Below, in pieces: positions 19,935 to 31,324 of a DNA stretch of 64,000 nucleotides. The notes beneath the pieces are model-generated. The model worked only from the letters and a program-made list of their open reading frames with translations, had not been told where the DNA came from and did not search any database. Source of the DNA: Plasmodiophora brassicae (taxonomy: Eukaryota; Endomyxa: Phytomyxea; Phytomyxea; Plasmodiophorida); contig CP145412.1 in NCBI GenBank assembly GCA_036867785.1, positions 1-64,000 of the forward strand, in the 5' to 3' direction. The first letter of the stretch is position 1; each line of letters opens with the position of its first letter. The position numbers and the translations under genes were made by a program.

Positions 19935-22900
19935 ATGTCGACCATCGCCGTGGACGACCCGCTGCATGCGAACCCGTCGTGCCCATGTTTCAACCAGCAC
20001 GGCATGAAGATTGGCCTGGTCCTCATGGACCCGACCTCGGATGACTTCGTCAAGACGCTGCTAACGGGAGCCCAGCGAGCCGCCGACGACAGGGACCTGG
20101 ACCTGGTGGTCTACTCGGCGGCATCGTTCGATATCGGAGCACAGCAGGCAGCGATCACTTCCATGGTCCAGCGAGGCGTGACGTCGTTGATCGTTCAGAT
20201 CCCCGTCTCGTTGTCTTCCATGGCGCCCGTTCCGATTCTCAAGGGTCTCGCCGGTCAAGGCATCCGTATCGGCAGCATTGTCGCCGGAGAGGCGTTCACG
20301 TCGTCACCCGATTTCCAACCCGCGTTTCATGTCGGAAACGACAACTACCAGGCCGGTGTGCTGGCGGCCACCAAGCTGCTGAACGCCTACCCGGCATTTG
20401 CCGCCAACACGGTCTGCTTCAACCCAATCAGCGGGTTGTCCAATTTCGACCTGCGGTGCTCCGGATGGATCACCACAATGAAGGCGGCCGGGAAGACTGC
20501 ATCCCAGATCGGCGCATATGGCAAGAGCGAGTCGCTGGCCCTGATCCAGCAGGCTGTCGATTCCGGCACGGTATGTCCATATGCGAGTCAACGCGCCGGG
20601 TCGATGTGCGCTCACTGTTGGTGGTATCAGGTGAAAGCCATGTTCATGGCGGGCGCGTTCAAGGGCCCTGCAATCGACGCAGTTAGGGGGACACCAGGGG
20701 CCATCGGTCGCTTCCTCGTCATCGGTCAGTCCTGTTAGTGTTTGTGCTGGCCAATGGATCCCTTGACCAGGTTCCGGCTGCAGCGTTCGAACTGGACTCG
20801 GTTACCGGCGCCGAACTTCAGGTCTCGGATGTCGTTCCGTTCATCGTCGACACGCAGCCGTACTTGCAAGGGTATACGGCCGTGACGCTGAGCGCCGCCT
20901 ACAACCTGACCGAAACGGATGCCATGGCGACGCGCTTCTTCCGGACGGGGCCCGTCATCGTGGACCAGACGACACCCAACTTGGCGAGGCGCGTCCAGTT
21001 GCAGTCTGCTGGGTACCCCGTCTGCCCGTCCGTTGACCACCCGACGATCTGCTTCAATCGGACCGCCGCCGTTGTCAACAACGTCATGAACGCGCAGACG
21101 TACAACGGCTTCTGGTCCATCGTTCGTTCGGGGCTTTACGAGGCGGCGGTCGACACAGGCGTTCAGGTCCATGAATGGCTGGACAACAGCGCCACCGATA
21201 CCAAGATGGCCGCATACCTGTCGACGCTGGCGCAGCAGGAGGTACAACGACGTGACGCTTCTGCGCAGCCGAACGCGACGTCGCCCATGATCGGGGTGGT
21301 CGTTGCCGCTGCTGGATCGTGGACGCATGCGGCAGCAGCAATCGACGCGCTGCATGCCGCCGTTCAGGTGCCGGTCATGGGCATCAACAAGGTCCTTGTC
21401 GGATCGCAGACTCAGCACTCGTACGATTCCTACATGTTGATGTCGAACCAGGAAGCAGGTCGCCAGGCGGCGCAGTTCGCCTGGAAACACGGATACACGA
21501 AGATGACGTCAGAGGCACATGTTCAGCTATTGTCAGGCACGGCTGCTGACAGTGCATTGCCTGACAGGTGCTTTCATGAGACGAGCGTTGTCGACTGGAC
21601 GTCCAGCGACGCCCGATGCTATGTGGCCGAATCGACGTTCAGGGCGCTGGGAGGGCAGGCCAGCTATATCCGCGTCGACCCGCAGAACGCGAATACGATC
21701 GCGCAGGCAGTGGCGCAGGCGATACAGAACGGCACCCAGATCGTGTTCTCCGAGACAAGCGCCGCGTTGAGCCCGACGATCGACGCTCTGAAGGCATCCG
21801 GTGTCTACGGCATTGGAGCGGGCAAGGTCTGGCAGCCGGTCGAAGTATCACGGGTGCTTAGTGCTGACGGCGCGTTCGAACAGGTGACGGCCGCCTCGAT
21901 TGGCGACACCAATGCGTACATGCTAGCCGAGCTGGACGCAGGCCGGTACCTATTCGGGGTTCACCAGAGCGCTTTCCTGCAAGGGTACCCTGGACGTTGC
22001 CATTGAGCTACTCACATGTGCTGATATTAACGCGTGCTTCACGTGCATGTAGGTACCTGCCGACCTGTTTGTTCTTCGCTCGCGCGGTCACTGGGGGATA
22101 CACGGACGGCAATCGCCTGCTGCCCGACCCATCCGCGACGTTCGACGGCACTTCCGTCACCTACCCGATCATCAATGCGGGCCCCGTCATCATTACCTCG
22201 GCCAGCTCGCGCTACGTTAATTGCAGTAGCGCCCTGAATGGACCAAGTACGTAGCGGCGCGGGGGATTCCCAACGCTGATGCTGACGACGATGACGACCT
22301 GTTTCAGCGATGCTGAATCCGGGCCCGAACGACATCAGAGATTTCGGTTTCCAATACGTTGCCTGGCCGCGATGCGACCTGAAACCCGTGCAGAGCGGGC
22401 AGGTGCTGCAAGTCAACACATTTTCGTTCAGCAGCGGGCATGTCGGGTCGTCCATTGCCGTCTCTGCCGTTGGCGGCATTCTGGCCGCTGGCATTCTCGC
22501 TGCAGTTGGGGTGTACCGCAAGCGTGCCGCGATGAAGTCGGGAAGCGTACGGTTCACTGCCGTGTTGGTCGCCTGCACGCTCGCCATCCTGTCCCTGGCC
22601 TTCCTATTCGCCATGCCGGCATCGCGTCAGCTGTGCTCCTGGCGCCTGGCCTTGTTCTCGATCCTGGTCACGGTCGTTCTCAGCGTTTTGTTCGCCAAGA
22701 TGCTACGCGTGTACCGCGTGTTCGCGAATGCCATGGCGAACGGCAAGAAAGCCAGTACATCGGACGTTCGTGTGCTTCGGGACGTCCTGGTCGGCACATC
22801 CATCACGGTCATCATCGTGATTCTGACGCTCGCCATCAACCCGCCGGACGCAGTCAACGTTGAGATTGCTCGCGGCAGCGACAGCGTGACCGTCGCAGCC

Positions 22901-23541
22901 ATGTGCCAGTACAACAGCACGTGGAAATGGATTCTGTACGGGTACCTGGCCCTGGTCGTCCTTCTGGGGTGCTACATCAGCTACAAATCCTGGGACATCC
23001 CTTCCAGCTTTAACGAGGTCAGCGAGTGTCAGTTGCATGCAGCACCCACCCGGAATTTAATATGCCGATGTAGGCCCGCTTCCTGACCGCTGCGTTCTAC
23101 GTCATCTTCTTCACTGGCATCGTCATCATCCCACTGACGGAACTTCTGGCTGAACAACCCCAGGCTCTCCTTCTGGTCAACATTGCCGGAATGTATATCG
23201 GGGCATCGGGGCTAGAAATGCCGCGTTTAATGTCAGATCAGGTTGTAAATCCGTTTGTCCTCAGGTTCATGGCGACAATCGCAGTTCTCCTCTGCAGTAC
23301 AGGACCGAAGCTGATAGCCGCGTATAAGAATCTGGCCGTAACCACGACGCAGATCTCGTCTGGTAGCAGCAAGCCACGCGGCCAAACTTTCCAGACGACA
23401 CTCGACAGTCGGGATCAGATCATCAAGCAGCTACAAGCGCAGATCAATGAACTTCAGCGCGAGAACGCCGCCCTCAGAACGGGCAAGACGCGAGAGACCA
23501 CGCAAGCCACTGCCGGATCCGCTGGAGCAATCGTGCTTTGA
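19935..23541 (+). CDS. Class C GPCR with tandem periplasmic-binding-protein ectodomains
   Basis: Exons by frame joining: 19935-20570, 20631-20681, 20771-21984, 22053-22246, 22308-23017, 23074-23192, 23265-23541; the sum is in frame and gives 1066 residues. The first ~750 residues hold two type-1 periplasmic-binding folds of the sugar-binding (ribose ABC) kind; each ends in the family motif, QPYLQGYTAV in the first and SAFLQGY in the second. Seven transmembrane helices follow (from about GSSIAVSAVGGILAAGI to MFMATIAVLLCSTGPKLI), with FNEARFLTAAFY before TM6 as in GABA-B/class C receptors. The tail has a short coiled coil (IIKQLQAQINELQRENAALR), again GABA-B-like. It probably sits in the plasma membrane and senses an outside sugar or amino-acid-like ligand, signalling through G proteins. 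No signal peptide is found after ATG 19935, so an upstream exon may be missing. Confidence 0.88.
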
Positions 23542-23986
23542 TCTGCCGCTTGCTTTGTACCTGCCTCTTCTCCAATCGTTCATGTTCGACGCTGTCCCGT
23601 CTGCCGATCGTTGCCGCAACCTTTCGTTTCTGCCCACTCTCGCGCAACACTGAGTACTGGCAGTTACCACATGCCCATTTTCGAATAAAGCCTGGAAACC
23701 CTTGGGCAACAGACTGCAGATGGGTGTACACGTCTTACGTACACAAGCGGCCAGGGCGGTGAGGCTTATGCATCGGGCAAAGCCGAACCGCAGGGCGCCC
23801 TGAAAAGAGGGCACACCGCAAGATGACCTCTGTCGCTGCCTGCCCCGGCCTCCTTCGGCTATCTACTCCTACAAGATTTCATCGGTCGCATTCATGCACG
23901 TGGCACCCCGCATATTGTGTATTGAAAAGGAAACTAGGCAAAACCGGTATGGGGCACACGACTGCATCGTGCCGGGCGCGGGTGCC
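23542..23986. other. Convergent intergenic region
   Basis: About 445 bp between the GPCR stop codon and the lectin stop codon, which face each other. It should hold both 3' UTRs. AATAAA is present at 23684-23689 on the plus strand and could serve as the GPCR polyadenylation signal. No ORF is supported. Confidence 0.5.
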
Positions 23987-25780
23987 TCACAGGCTGCTCT
24001 CCGCCACGCTGTTCTGCAGCTTCAGGAGCATCCAGGGGCCATCGCCGTAATGCCACGTCTCCGTTGCCCAGACCGGGCGGCCGTCGTGCGTGTACATGAC
24101 CAGGTTGCCGTCGCCCTGCATGACCAGGACGGCCGGCAGCTGCGCATTGGCCGGGCCGTTCCAGGACCAGACGGTCTGGCCGGCGCCCGTCACGACAGCC
24201 ATGTTCGAGTTCGTGATCACGAAACGGCAGTCGGTGCCCCGGTTGGCCGTGTTCGTCGACCAGAACGCGTAGTCGCGCCCGCCGAGCTTGCCGAACTCGA
24301 CCAGGTTGCAGTCGGGCTGCATGACCAACCTGTATCGTACGACCAGATCACGTCAGCAACGCCGTTAGACGAACGGGGGCGACCGCGCGGCTCACTTGTA
24401 ATGCTGCGTGCCATGGTTGGGCAGGTTGATGATGTACTGTCCGGGCAGAAGCATCTGGCCCGTCTGGATCCGGTCGATGCCAGGGGCAACGGTCGCGTAC
24501 GCGGGAGCCGGGGCCGCCGTCGGTGCCGCCGTCGCTGCTGGCGCCTTGGTCGACGCGTCGTTGCAGACGCCGACCGCCGCGCACGACTGCCCTTCGTGGC
24601 ACTGCTCGTCGTACAGGCAGCGGTTGCACCCGGTCTTGGTCGGCACGCACGTGTTCGCCGTCGTCGTGCCGGCGAAGTTGGCGATGACGTAGGCGCGGGC
24701 CGCTTCGAGCGCGTCCAGGTTGTTGTGCAGCGCCTCGATCTGGGCGTTGTACGCGTTCTGGCGCGCGTTGATCCCGTCCTTGATCTTGGCGATGTACTGG
24801 TTCTGGTTGGCCAGGTCGGCGTTGGTCGACTCGAGCTTCGCCTGTAGCTGGGCGAGCTGCGCCTGCAGGTTGCGCAGGTCGACGTTGTCCTGGTCCAGCC
24901 TCTTCTGCAGAGCGGCCACGTTCGTCCCGAACTGTGCGAGGACGACACCGATCGCCTGGTCCAGCTCGGCGCAGTGTGCCTTCTCCTGTGCCATCTGCGC
25001 CTGGTGCTGCTGCATGCTGGCGGTCAGGCCATTGATCAGGGCCTGGAGCAGGTTCAGCAACTCAGTCTTGGTGGCGTTCTCCTTCGTCGGGTCCTCCGAG
25101 TCGTCCATTTCGTCGACGGCGTCGAGGATCTCGGCGACCTCGCCCGCCGCGTCCTCGTGCAACATCATGCCGCTCTCCCGGATGGCGATGAGCTCCAGCA
25201 GCGCCTCCTTGAACGTGATCTTGTCGAGCATCGCGATCAACGTCTGGATGGCCTTGATCGACGCCTGGTTGCCGCTGATCGAGTCGGCCAGCTGCTGCAG
25301 GTCGGTGGCGCACCGGGCGTCCGTCTGCTTCCGTTCGTTGTTCTTGGTGTCGATGTCCGCCTGCAGCACCTGGAGCTGGTGCTTGTCGTCGGCAAGCGCC
25401 GTCTGGGTCTTCTGCAGGCCGGCCTTGGCGGTGGCGATGTCGTTCGTCACCGCAACCTGCTGCTTCTGCAGGTCGGCGATGGAAGCCGTCGCCTTCGCGA
25501 TGAGGGCCTGCTGCTGCGCGAGGAAGTCCTTCAGGGCGGCCCTGGCGTCGATCTCATCCTGGCGCAGGTCCGTCTCGAGCTGGTCCAGCTCGGCAATGAT
25601 CTGGTTCTTGTCGCCGTCGGTGCTCGCGAGGTACTCGGCCGCTTCGCTGGACAGGTACGACGACCCGTACGTCTCGTCGAACGCGTCCAGGTCCTCCTCG
25701 TCGAAGCCGGACGCAATGGCAGTGCTAAGAAGCAGCAAGGCCAGGGCTGGCTGCAGCAGGCCGCAAGTCCACCGTCCCAT
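23987..25780 (-). CDS. Secreted coiled-coil protein with C-terminal bulb-type (B-)lectin domain
   Basis: Exons 25780-24396 and 24329-23987; 575 residues in frame. The first ATG in frame is 25780 and gives a clear signal peptide (LLQPALALLLLSTAIASG). Residues ~30-370 are long heptad-type coiled coil rich in Q, A, D and K. A cysteine cluster follows (CVPTKTGCNRCLYDEQC, then CAAVGVC), then an Ala/Pro/Thr linker. The final ~130 residues are a B-lectin domain: two mannose-site motifs of the QxDxNxVxY type, MQPDCNLVEF and MQGDGNLVMY. The intron (24330-24395) splits the lectin between HYK and LVMQPD; the join restores the domain. In the first motif C replaces the usual G and F the tyrosine, so that site may bind sugar weakly. 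It is probably an extracellular or wall-associated carbohydrate-binding protein. Confidence 0.85.
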
Positions 25781-26294
25781 TCTACCTAAGGCGCTCGCTC
25801 TGGACACCTCTGCCGGGCGAAGCGATTTCCGAAATGGCGGTTCGCACGCGAACCCGGGCCATTTGAAGCGGCCGCCTTCCTGTGACCTGTCACTCGCCGT
25901 GTCGTACGGGTCCGCCCGAGGCGTCGCGTCTGCGCTGATGCTCCTGTGGGCAGAAGACGGTCACAGTGCTGCATGAGCCATCACAGTGTAGTAGCTGCAT
26001 TTGGGGCGGCCGCCGGTCACACAGGCAGCAGCATCTCAGCTACTATCCGCCTCGGAGGTGCCGGGCAATCCACGCGCGTAGGGCTGGCGGGCAGTGCCCT
26101 GTTGCTCGTAGGGGTCTCCAACAACGTCTGCGTGATATCTGGACCGGCATCGTCGTCGGTGGCGTACAGACGAGCAGGCGCCGCCCGCCGCCGCACGGAC
26201 CTCGGCTCTGCGGCATTCGACGACGCCACTGCGATTGCGCTCGGCTGCACACGTTCGCGGCGCGTGACCAGCAGCTGCCCCCGTCTCCATCGCC
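25781..26294. promoter_or_regulatory. Divergent promoter region, lectin gene / TBCE
   Basis: 514 bp between two divergent start codons; it must contain both promoters. No TATA box or clear element could be recognised. Short open frames in it lack family motifs. Confidence 0.4.
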
Positions 26295-28256
26295 ATGCTC
26301 AGCGTCGGTTGCCGGGTACGGCACACGAACGATGCCGATGCCAAGGGCACTGTCCGCTATGTCGGCCATGTTGGTCGTTCCCGGTCGCCGCCGTTCGGGC
26401 AGACGTACTCACCTGGCGTCTTCGTAGGTGGAGGGGCGCCAGGGACAATGGATTGGTGTGGAGTGGGACGATCGCGCTCGAGGGCGCCACGATGGCTGCG
26501 TTGATGGTCGTCGGTATTTCACCTGCGGGCGGTCGGCGGCCACCTTCGTGCGTCCTTCTCGGCTGTCGCCCGGGATAACGTTTGTCGACGCTCTGCGAAG
26601 GAAATATGCGTCCGGTCTGTGCTCAAGAGTCTGCTGTCTGTGTGCCCCCAGCAAGCGTCTGACACCGGGGCACGCGTCTGATCAGGCCCTGCGGCCAAGG
26701 GCGCCCCTGCGCCTGAACCTGGTTCGGGCCTTGAAGTTGAATTCGTCGGTCTGCATCGCATCGTTGCCGTCTGGAGTGTCTCATGGAGGTTCTCACGAGC
26801 TGTACGTCGTGCCAGGGGAGGCAGACGTGCTTGCGAAACAATCGCAGTTGCACCAACTGGCGTGTGTTTCGGTGCGCGCGTCGAACGTCGCCCGCGTTGA
26901 CGATGACATTGGGCAGCAGTGTCCCTGTACGTCGCTGGATTCCCACATATCGTCGTACTCGAATAACGCGCTGGTTTCGTGGTTAAGCACTGATCGAGGT
27001 CGACTTGGAGGATACGCTGCTGGACGACTGGGAGCATATCGCGCGCGTGACTCGTCAAGTGCCCGGCATTCGCGAGCTGCGCCTTAGCAAGAATGCTCTA
27101 CCGTCAACGATACCGCCCATGGGTGATGCATTCGCCCGGCTCGAGGTGCTCATGCTGAACGCCGTCGACAGCGCCTGGACGCTGGTGGGCACCACGCTCC
27201 CGATATGTCGCACACTGGAGCTGACAGAATCTGAAACAGATTCTGTCACTGACGGGAGCGAACTGCTTGCCCAATTTACGAGAGCTGTTCCTCTGCGATA
27301 ACGCCATTGACGACGCCGCGCTTGCCTCTGGCGGGCCGCTCCACCACCTACCTCGTTTGCGCAAACTGGACCTGTCCAGCAACCTCATCTCCGACTGGAA
27401 CCAGTTGCACTGCCTCACCGACCTGCCAAGGTGACCACGCACCTACGTCGTATCTAAGGCCATGCTCCAATTTCATTCCTTGCTTGCTTCTGTGCAGTCT
27501 CACCGATCTCTGTCTGGATCGGAATCGTTTGGCGCAAATACCCGTCGACAGCCGTGTCACGTTCCCGAATTTGGATACCCTGTCCATCTTCCGCAACGGA
27601 TTCGCGTCCATCGAATCGTTCGCCGGCTTGCTGACCGCAACTCCAGCGCTCGTGTCCCTAAGGACGAACGGAAACCCGTTCGAAGACGTCGTTGGTATTC
27701 GGGTGGCCCGCTCTCAGTGTCGGTCTCTGTCTCGGTCCCAAGGAATACCGGCGCTGACCTATGGGCGTGGACAGTTATTGGCCTATTACCGCGGCTGACC
27801 ACACTGAATCGGAGCGAGATCGGGTACCGGGAACGTCAGGACGCGGAGATCGCATTCGTGCAACAGGCTGTCCTTCCCGGCAGTACGCGTCATTCGGCGC
27901 TGTCGGCCAAGTACGATATCGCCCCGAAACCAAAGCCGATGCCAGCTGCCACAAAGACGCTGCAGCTGACGTTCCGATGTGTGCCGCCAACATCAACTAC
28001 GGCAAGCAACGCAGCCACGAAGAACATCCTGCCGAGCATGACCGTCCACCTGATTGCCCAGCTGTGCCGTCGCCTATTCGGTCTGAAACCGTCCGACCCG
28101 ATCGACCTGTATTACCAATCCGCGGCGTCGTCATCGTCATCCTCCGGCCCCGATCGCGTTCTCCTGGACGACCCGCGCCAGGCCATCGCCACGTATGGCA
28201 TCTGTGGACCTGGCGACATCACCGCTCACCTTCACCCTGGCCACTGTCCTAAATAA
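26295..28256 (+). CDS. TBCE: Tubulin-folding cofactor E
   Basis: TBCE works with the other tubulin cofactors to fold and take apart alpha/beta-tubulin dimers. Exon 1 (26295-26369) encodes VGCRVRHTNDADAKGTVRYV, the start of a CAP-Gly domain; the next exon from 26428 continues it (GQWIGVEWDDRARGRHDG, then RYFTCGRSAATFVRPSRL). Leucine-rich repeats follow (IRELRLSKN near 27067, LRKLDLSSNLISDW near 27358, LTDLCLDRNRLAQIP near 27500), then LTTLNRSEIGYRER, the LRR-cap motif. A ubiquitin-like domain closes the protein (LQLTFRCV to ITAHLHPG, 27960-28240). CAP-Gly, LRR, UBL is exactly the TBCE order. Several short introns lie between 26590 and 27500; I resolved only the first (26370-26427). Confidence 0.93.
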
Positions 28257-28414
28257 CTATACTTGCGTTTCGCTCGTTCCGGACCCTCTCTTTCCGTTCA
28301 GCACCTGCGACGATATGGCGCGTCTGCTTCTGGATACCCTTTGGACATCGGACAGTGCCCCCCGACGAACAGGAGGATCCGGCGCACGTCGTCTCCGTCG
28401 CGTATGCACATAAT

Positions 28415-31324
28415 TTATCGTGACTTGGACGACCGGGAGCGCTTCGTCGCCACCTTGTTGAGGCAGGACTCCGCATCGACCAGGAGCGGGTACCTGGCCC
28501 TGGTGCCGGACGGCGCTCCGGAACGATCACCCAGCCGCTCCAGAAGTTCAGCGGTGACCAGGACGGGCACGAACGGCGCCGCTTCTGATGCGCCATTGCC
28601 ATTGTCGTCGTCATCACCCGCTCTGCGCCCGCAAGCGGCACCCCGTTCCTCTTCCAGACGCCTGCGCTCCTCCTCGGCGTCCATCTCGGCGACCATCGTG
28701 AACAGCGACGTGCCGACAAAGCCCACCTCGCCGTCCACGTCGTCGTCGTCGTCCCTCGGGCGCGCGCCCAGCAGACTGGCGTGGTCGTCGCGATCGACGA
28801 CGACAACGGTGCAGCCCAGAGTGACGCCCAGCGCGTCCAGCGCCCGCCCGTCGTCGTCAAAGACCGCGCCCGTCGCGCCCGACATGACGACCTGGCGATC
28901 GGCGGGCACGCCGAACTCCTGCTCGACGGCGCGCTTCAGCGAGACCAGCGACCAGGTCGTCGACACGGCCACCCATCGGGACGACTTCCGCCTCGGGCCA
29001 CGCCACTGCACCTGGATCAGCCCTGGTGCACACACACACATTGAGAACCGGGGACTCGCCGTCAACGCGTCAGACGCCAAACCTGTCGTGTCGTGCTGCT
29101 CGTCGTCGACAGCGGTGGACGCCGACAACGGGACGGCATCGTACCGGCACGACGCGTCGTGGCACAGGTCCGGGTCGAACGTGCAGGCCACGGCCGCCCA
29201 CTGCCGGGCGAGCCGCTCGCGCCCTTCCTCCCTGTTCGTCAGCGTCACGAACGCGGGCCGGGCCGAGCACCCGAACTGCTCGACGATGACGCCCCAGTCG
29301 TCGTCCGTCACGCCGACGACGCCGGCGTCCACCGGGTGAACGTCGGCGGCGCCGGGCGTGCGCACCCGGGGGCCCAGCAGGCCGTGCACACAGAACAGGG
29401 ACGCGTCGACAGGGCCCGGGTGCGGGGCGCCCGTCACCGGCGCGTCCCCGCGTATCCAGGCCCGCATCGTCGTCAGCCAGGCGTACGGGACCAGGTACAG
29501 GCGCGCGATCGTCGGCGGCTGCTGCGACGGGAACGCCCGCGATCGCTTGGCGATGCCGCGCAGCCGGGCGACAACGTCGTCGTCCAGCCGGGCCCGCTTC
29601 TTGTTCTGCTTGCCCGGGCCGATCGTCGGCGGGTCGGCCGCCGCCGCCGCCGCCGACACCTCGGCGGCGCACTCCAGGCAGACCTGGGCGACGCCGACGC
29701 CGGCGTCGTGCTCGTACCGTTCGGCCAGGAAGGCCCAGGCGGGCCGGGGCACGCGCAGCATGTCGCGAAGGCGTCGCGGGTCCAGGCGCCCGTGCGCGTC
29801 GCACAGCAACGACGCGTTGCGAATCGGGCGGCCGTCCTCCTGGCCGCGGACCCAGTCGTAGAGCCAGGACGCGTCCACCATCATGTCGTCGTCGCTGCCG
29901 TCGAACGACGCTTCAGGCGTTGTCGTCGTCGTCGCCGCCGCCGCCTTCTTCCCCGACTTCGACTTGGGCTTCGACGCGCGCTTAACGCACCGGCACAGGT
30001 CGAAGAAGGCGGCGATCTGGGCGCGCCGCTCGGTGATGAAGCGGACGCGTTGCGCGCGCCGCTCGGCGTCGACCTGCTTGGCCAGCAGGGCGGCGCGGTC
30101 GCCCTGGACGATCTCGTCGACGAGGCCGGGCGACGGCGTCGGGTGGCGCACGAGCGGGCGCCCCCGGCGGCTGTAGACGAGCATGTAGGCCGTGTCGGAC
30201 GAGATGCGGGTCGTCGCCGCCGACCGCACCAGCTGGCCCGGGCCGATCTCGGCGTCGTTCAGGTTGTACCAGCGGCCCGTGTGCTCGTCCCTGACCTCGG
30301 CGACGTAGTGCCCCGAGTGGGCCGACTCGCCGGCGTGCAGGATGACGGCCGTCAGGTCGTACAGGCGCACGTCGTCGTCGTCGTCGCGTTCGAACGCGAG
30401 TGCCAGGGGGATGTCGACGGCGACGTGCAGCTTGACCTTGGCGTGCGCCTTGCGGTTGTAGACGAAGCGCAGGAGCTGGATGTGGAGGATCGGCGGCAGG
30501 TCGTGCAATTGCAGGCGCCGCTCGGCGTTGCACTTGGCGTTGCAGACGGCGCAGCTGTACCGGTTGCCGCCGGACAGGCGCTCGGTGCCCAGGTACGCCG
30601 CCAGGCACGCGTCGATGGCGAACCGGGTCGGGCTGATCGGCAGGCAGATCTCGGTGAACGTCTCGCGGCGCCCCGTCTGCGTCGTGTGGCAGCGCAGGCA
30701 GCGCGTCGAGTGGGACGCGACGCCCTGGAACTGGGCGCCCACGTCGTTCATCGTCAGGCGCACGAACGTCAGCAGCAGGTGGGTGAACTCCTGCACGTCC
30801 TGTTGCCGGTCGACGCGCAGGCCAAGCGCCACGATCAGCGGGGTCGGGTCGACGCGGCCGCCCGTCGGCGTGCACTGCAGCCGGGCGAACAGGCGCTGCA
30901 TGCCGCAGAGGACGCGGTCGTCGCCCCGATAGTCGTAGAGCGTCTGGCGGAACGTCGTGTTGAAGTACAGGCACTGCATGAAGACGTTGAAGAAGCAGGT
31001 GGCGCCGAGGTTGACCAGGCCGCGCACCGGTCCCGCGAGCTGGTCGGCGGCACCGGCGCTGGTGGTGGTGGTGTCCAGGTCCGGTGCCGGCGCCTGGACG
31101 GCGATGGCGCGCCAGAACGGCGACGATTTCATGCCGTGCTTGACGCGCTCGACGCAGTTCGGGTGGTCGGTGCAGACGCGCCCCTTCCAGTTCGGGTTGC
31201 AGCGCGGCCGGTCCAGGTTGAACACGCGGCGCGCGTCGACGACCGCGAGCGGCGACGGGCGCTTGTCGCCGACGACGCTGCCCGGCGGCGCCGCCGCGTC
31301 ATCGCCGCCGTCGGTGTCGCGCAT
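28415..31324 (-). CDS. USP48: Ubiquitin carboxyl-terminal hydrolase, USP48 type
   Basis: An intronless gene of 969 residues from ATG 31324. An N-terminal peptide (NPNWKGRVCTDHPNCVERVK) typical of USP48/UBP26 precedes the catalytic domain. The Cys box is GLVNLGATCFFN (Cys ~110) and the His box is HSGHYVAEV (His ~339); a CX2C pair (RCLRCHTTQTG) and SCAVCNAKC give the zinc-binding fingers subdomain. Two DUSP-like modules follow (WLYDWVRGQ and PYAWLTTMRAWIRG, with ASLFCVHG), then a ubiquitin-like domain near the end (WSLVSLKRAVEQEFGVP). The same frame is open upstream to 31852 without conserved content, so the first ATG next to the conserved start was chosen. It removes ubiquitin from targets, in known homologues in the nucleus. 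Human USP48 has three DUSPs; I see two clear ones. Confidence 0.92.
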   Translation of the reverse strand: MRDTDGGDDAAAPPGSVVGDKRPSPLAVVDARRVFNLDRPRCNPNWKGRVCTDHPNCVERVKHGMKSSPFWRAIAVQAPAPDLDTTTTSAGAADQLAGPVRGLVNLGATCFFNVFMQCLYFNTTFRQTLYDYRGDDRVLCGMQRLFARLQCTPTGGRVDPTPLIVALGLRVDRQQDVQEFTHLLLTFVRLTMNDVGAQFQGVASHSTRCLRCHTTQTGRRETFTEICLPISPTRFAIDACLAAYLGTERLSGGNRYSCAVCNAKCNAERRLQLHDLPPILHIQLLRFVYNRKAHAKVKLHVAVDIPLALAFERDDDDDVRLYDLTAVILHAGESAHSGHYVAEVRDEHTGRWYNLNDAEIGPGQLVRSAATTRISSDTAYMLVYSRRGRPLVRHPTPSPGLVDEIVQGDRAALLAKQVDAERRAQRVRFITERRAQIAAFFDLCRCVKRASKPKSKSGKKAAAATTTTTPEASFDGSDDDMMVDASWLYDWVRGQEDGRPIRNASLLCDAHGRLDPRRLRDMLRVPRPAWAFLAERYEHDAGVGVAQVCLECAAEVSAAAAAADPPTIGPGKQNKKRARLDDDVVARLRGIAKRSRAFPSQQPPTIARLYLVPYAWLTTMRAWIRGDAPVTGAPHPGPVDASLFCVHGLLGPRVRTPGAADVHPVDAGVVGVTDDDWGVIVEQFGCSARPAFVTLTNREEGRERLARQWAAVACTFDPDLCHDASCRYDAVPLSASTAVDDEQHDTTGLASDALTASPRFSMCVCAPGLIQVQWRGPRRKSSRWVAVSTTWSLVSLKRAVEQEFGVPADRQVVMSGATGAVFDDDGRALDALGVTLGCTVVVVDRDDHASLLGARPRDDDDDVDGEVGFVGTSLFTMVAEMDAEEERRRLEEERGAACGRRAGDDDDNGNGASEAAPFVPVLVTAELLERLGDRSGAPSGTRARYPLLVDAESCLNKVATKRSRSSKSR

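Noticed and set aside
20738-20770. Continuation of the GPCR exon through 20738-20770 (VFVLANGSLDQ)
   Set aside because: The frame looks protein-like, but no GT-AG intron with the right phase reaches it. A donor at 20682 with acceptor at 20770 keeps the frame and gives a normal binding-protein pattern (AIDAVPAAAFELD).
24720-25976. 418-codon plus frame rich in Ser/Cys/Ala opposite the lectin gene
   Set aside because: Complement of the coiled-coil part of the lectin gene; the Cys/Ser bias is the expected antisense of Gln/Ala/Asp codons.
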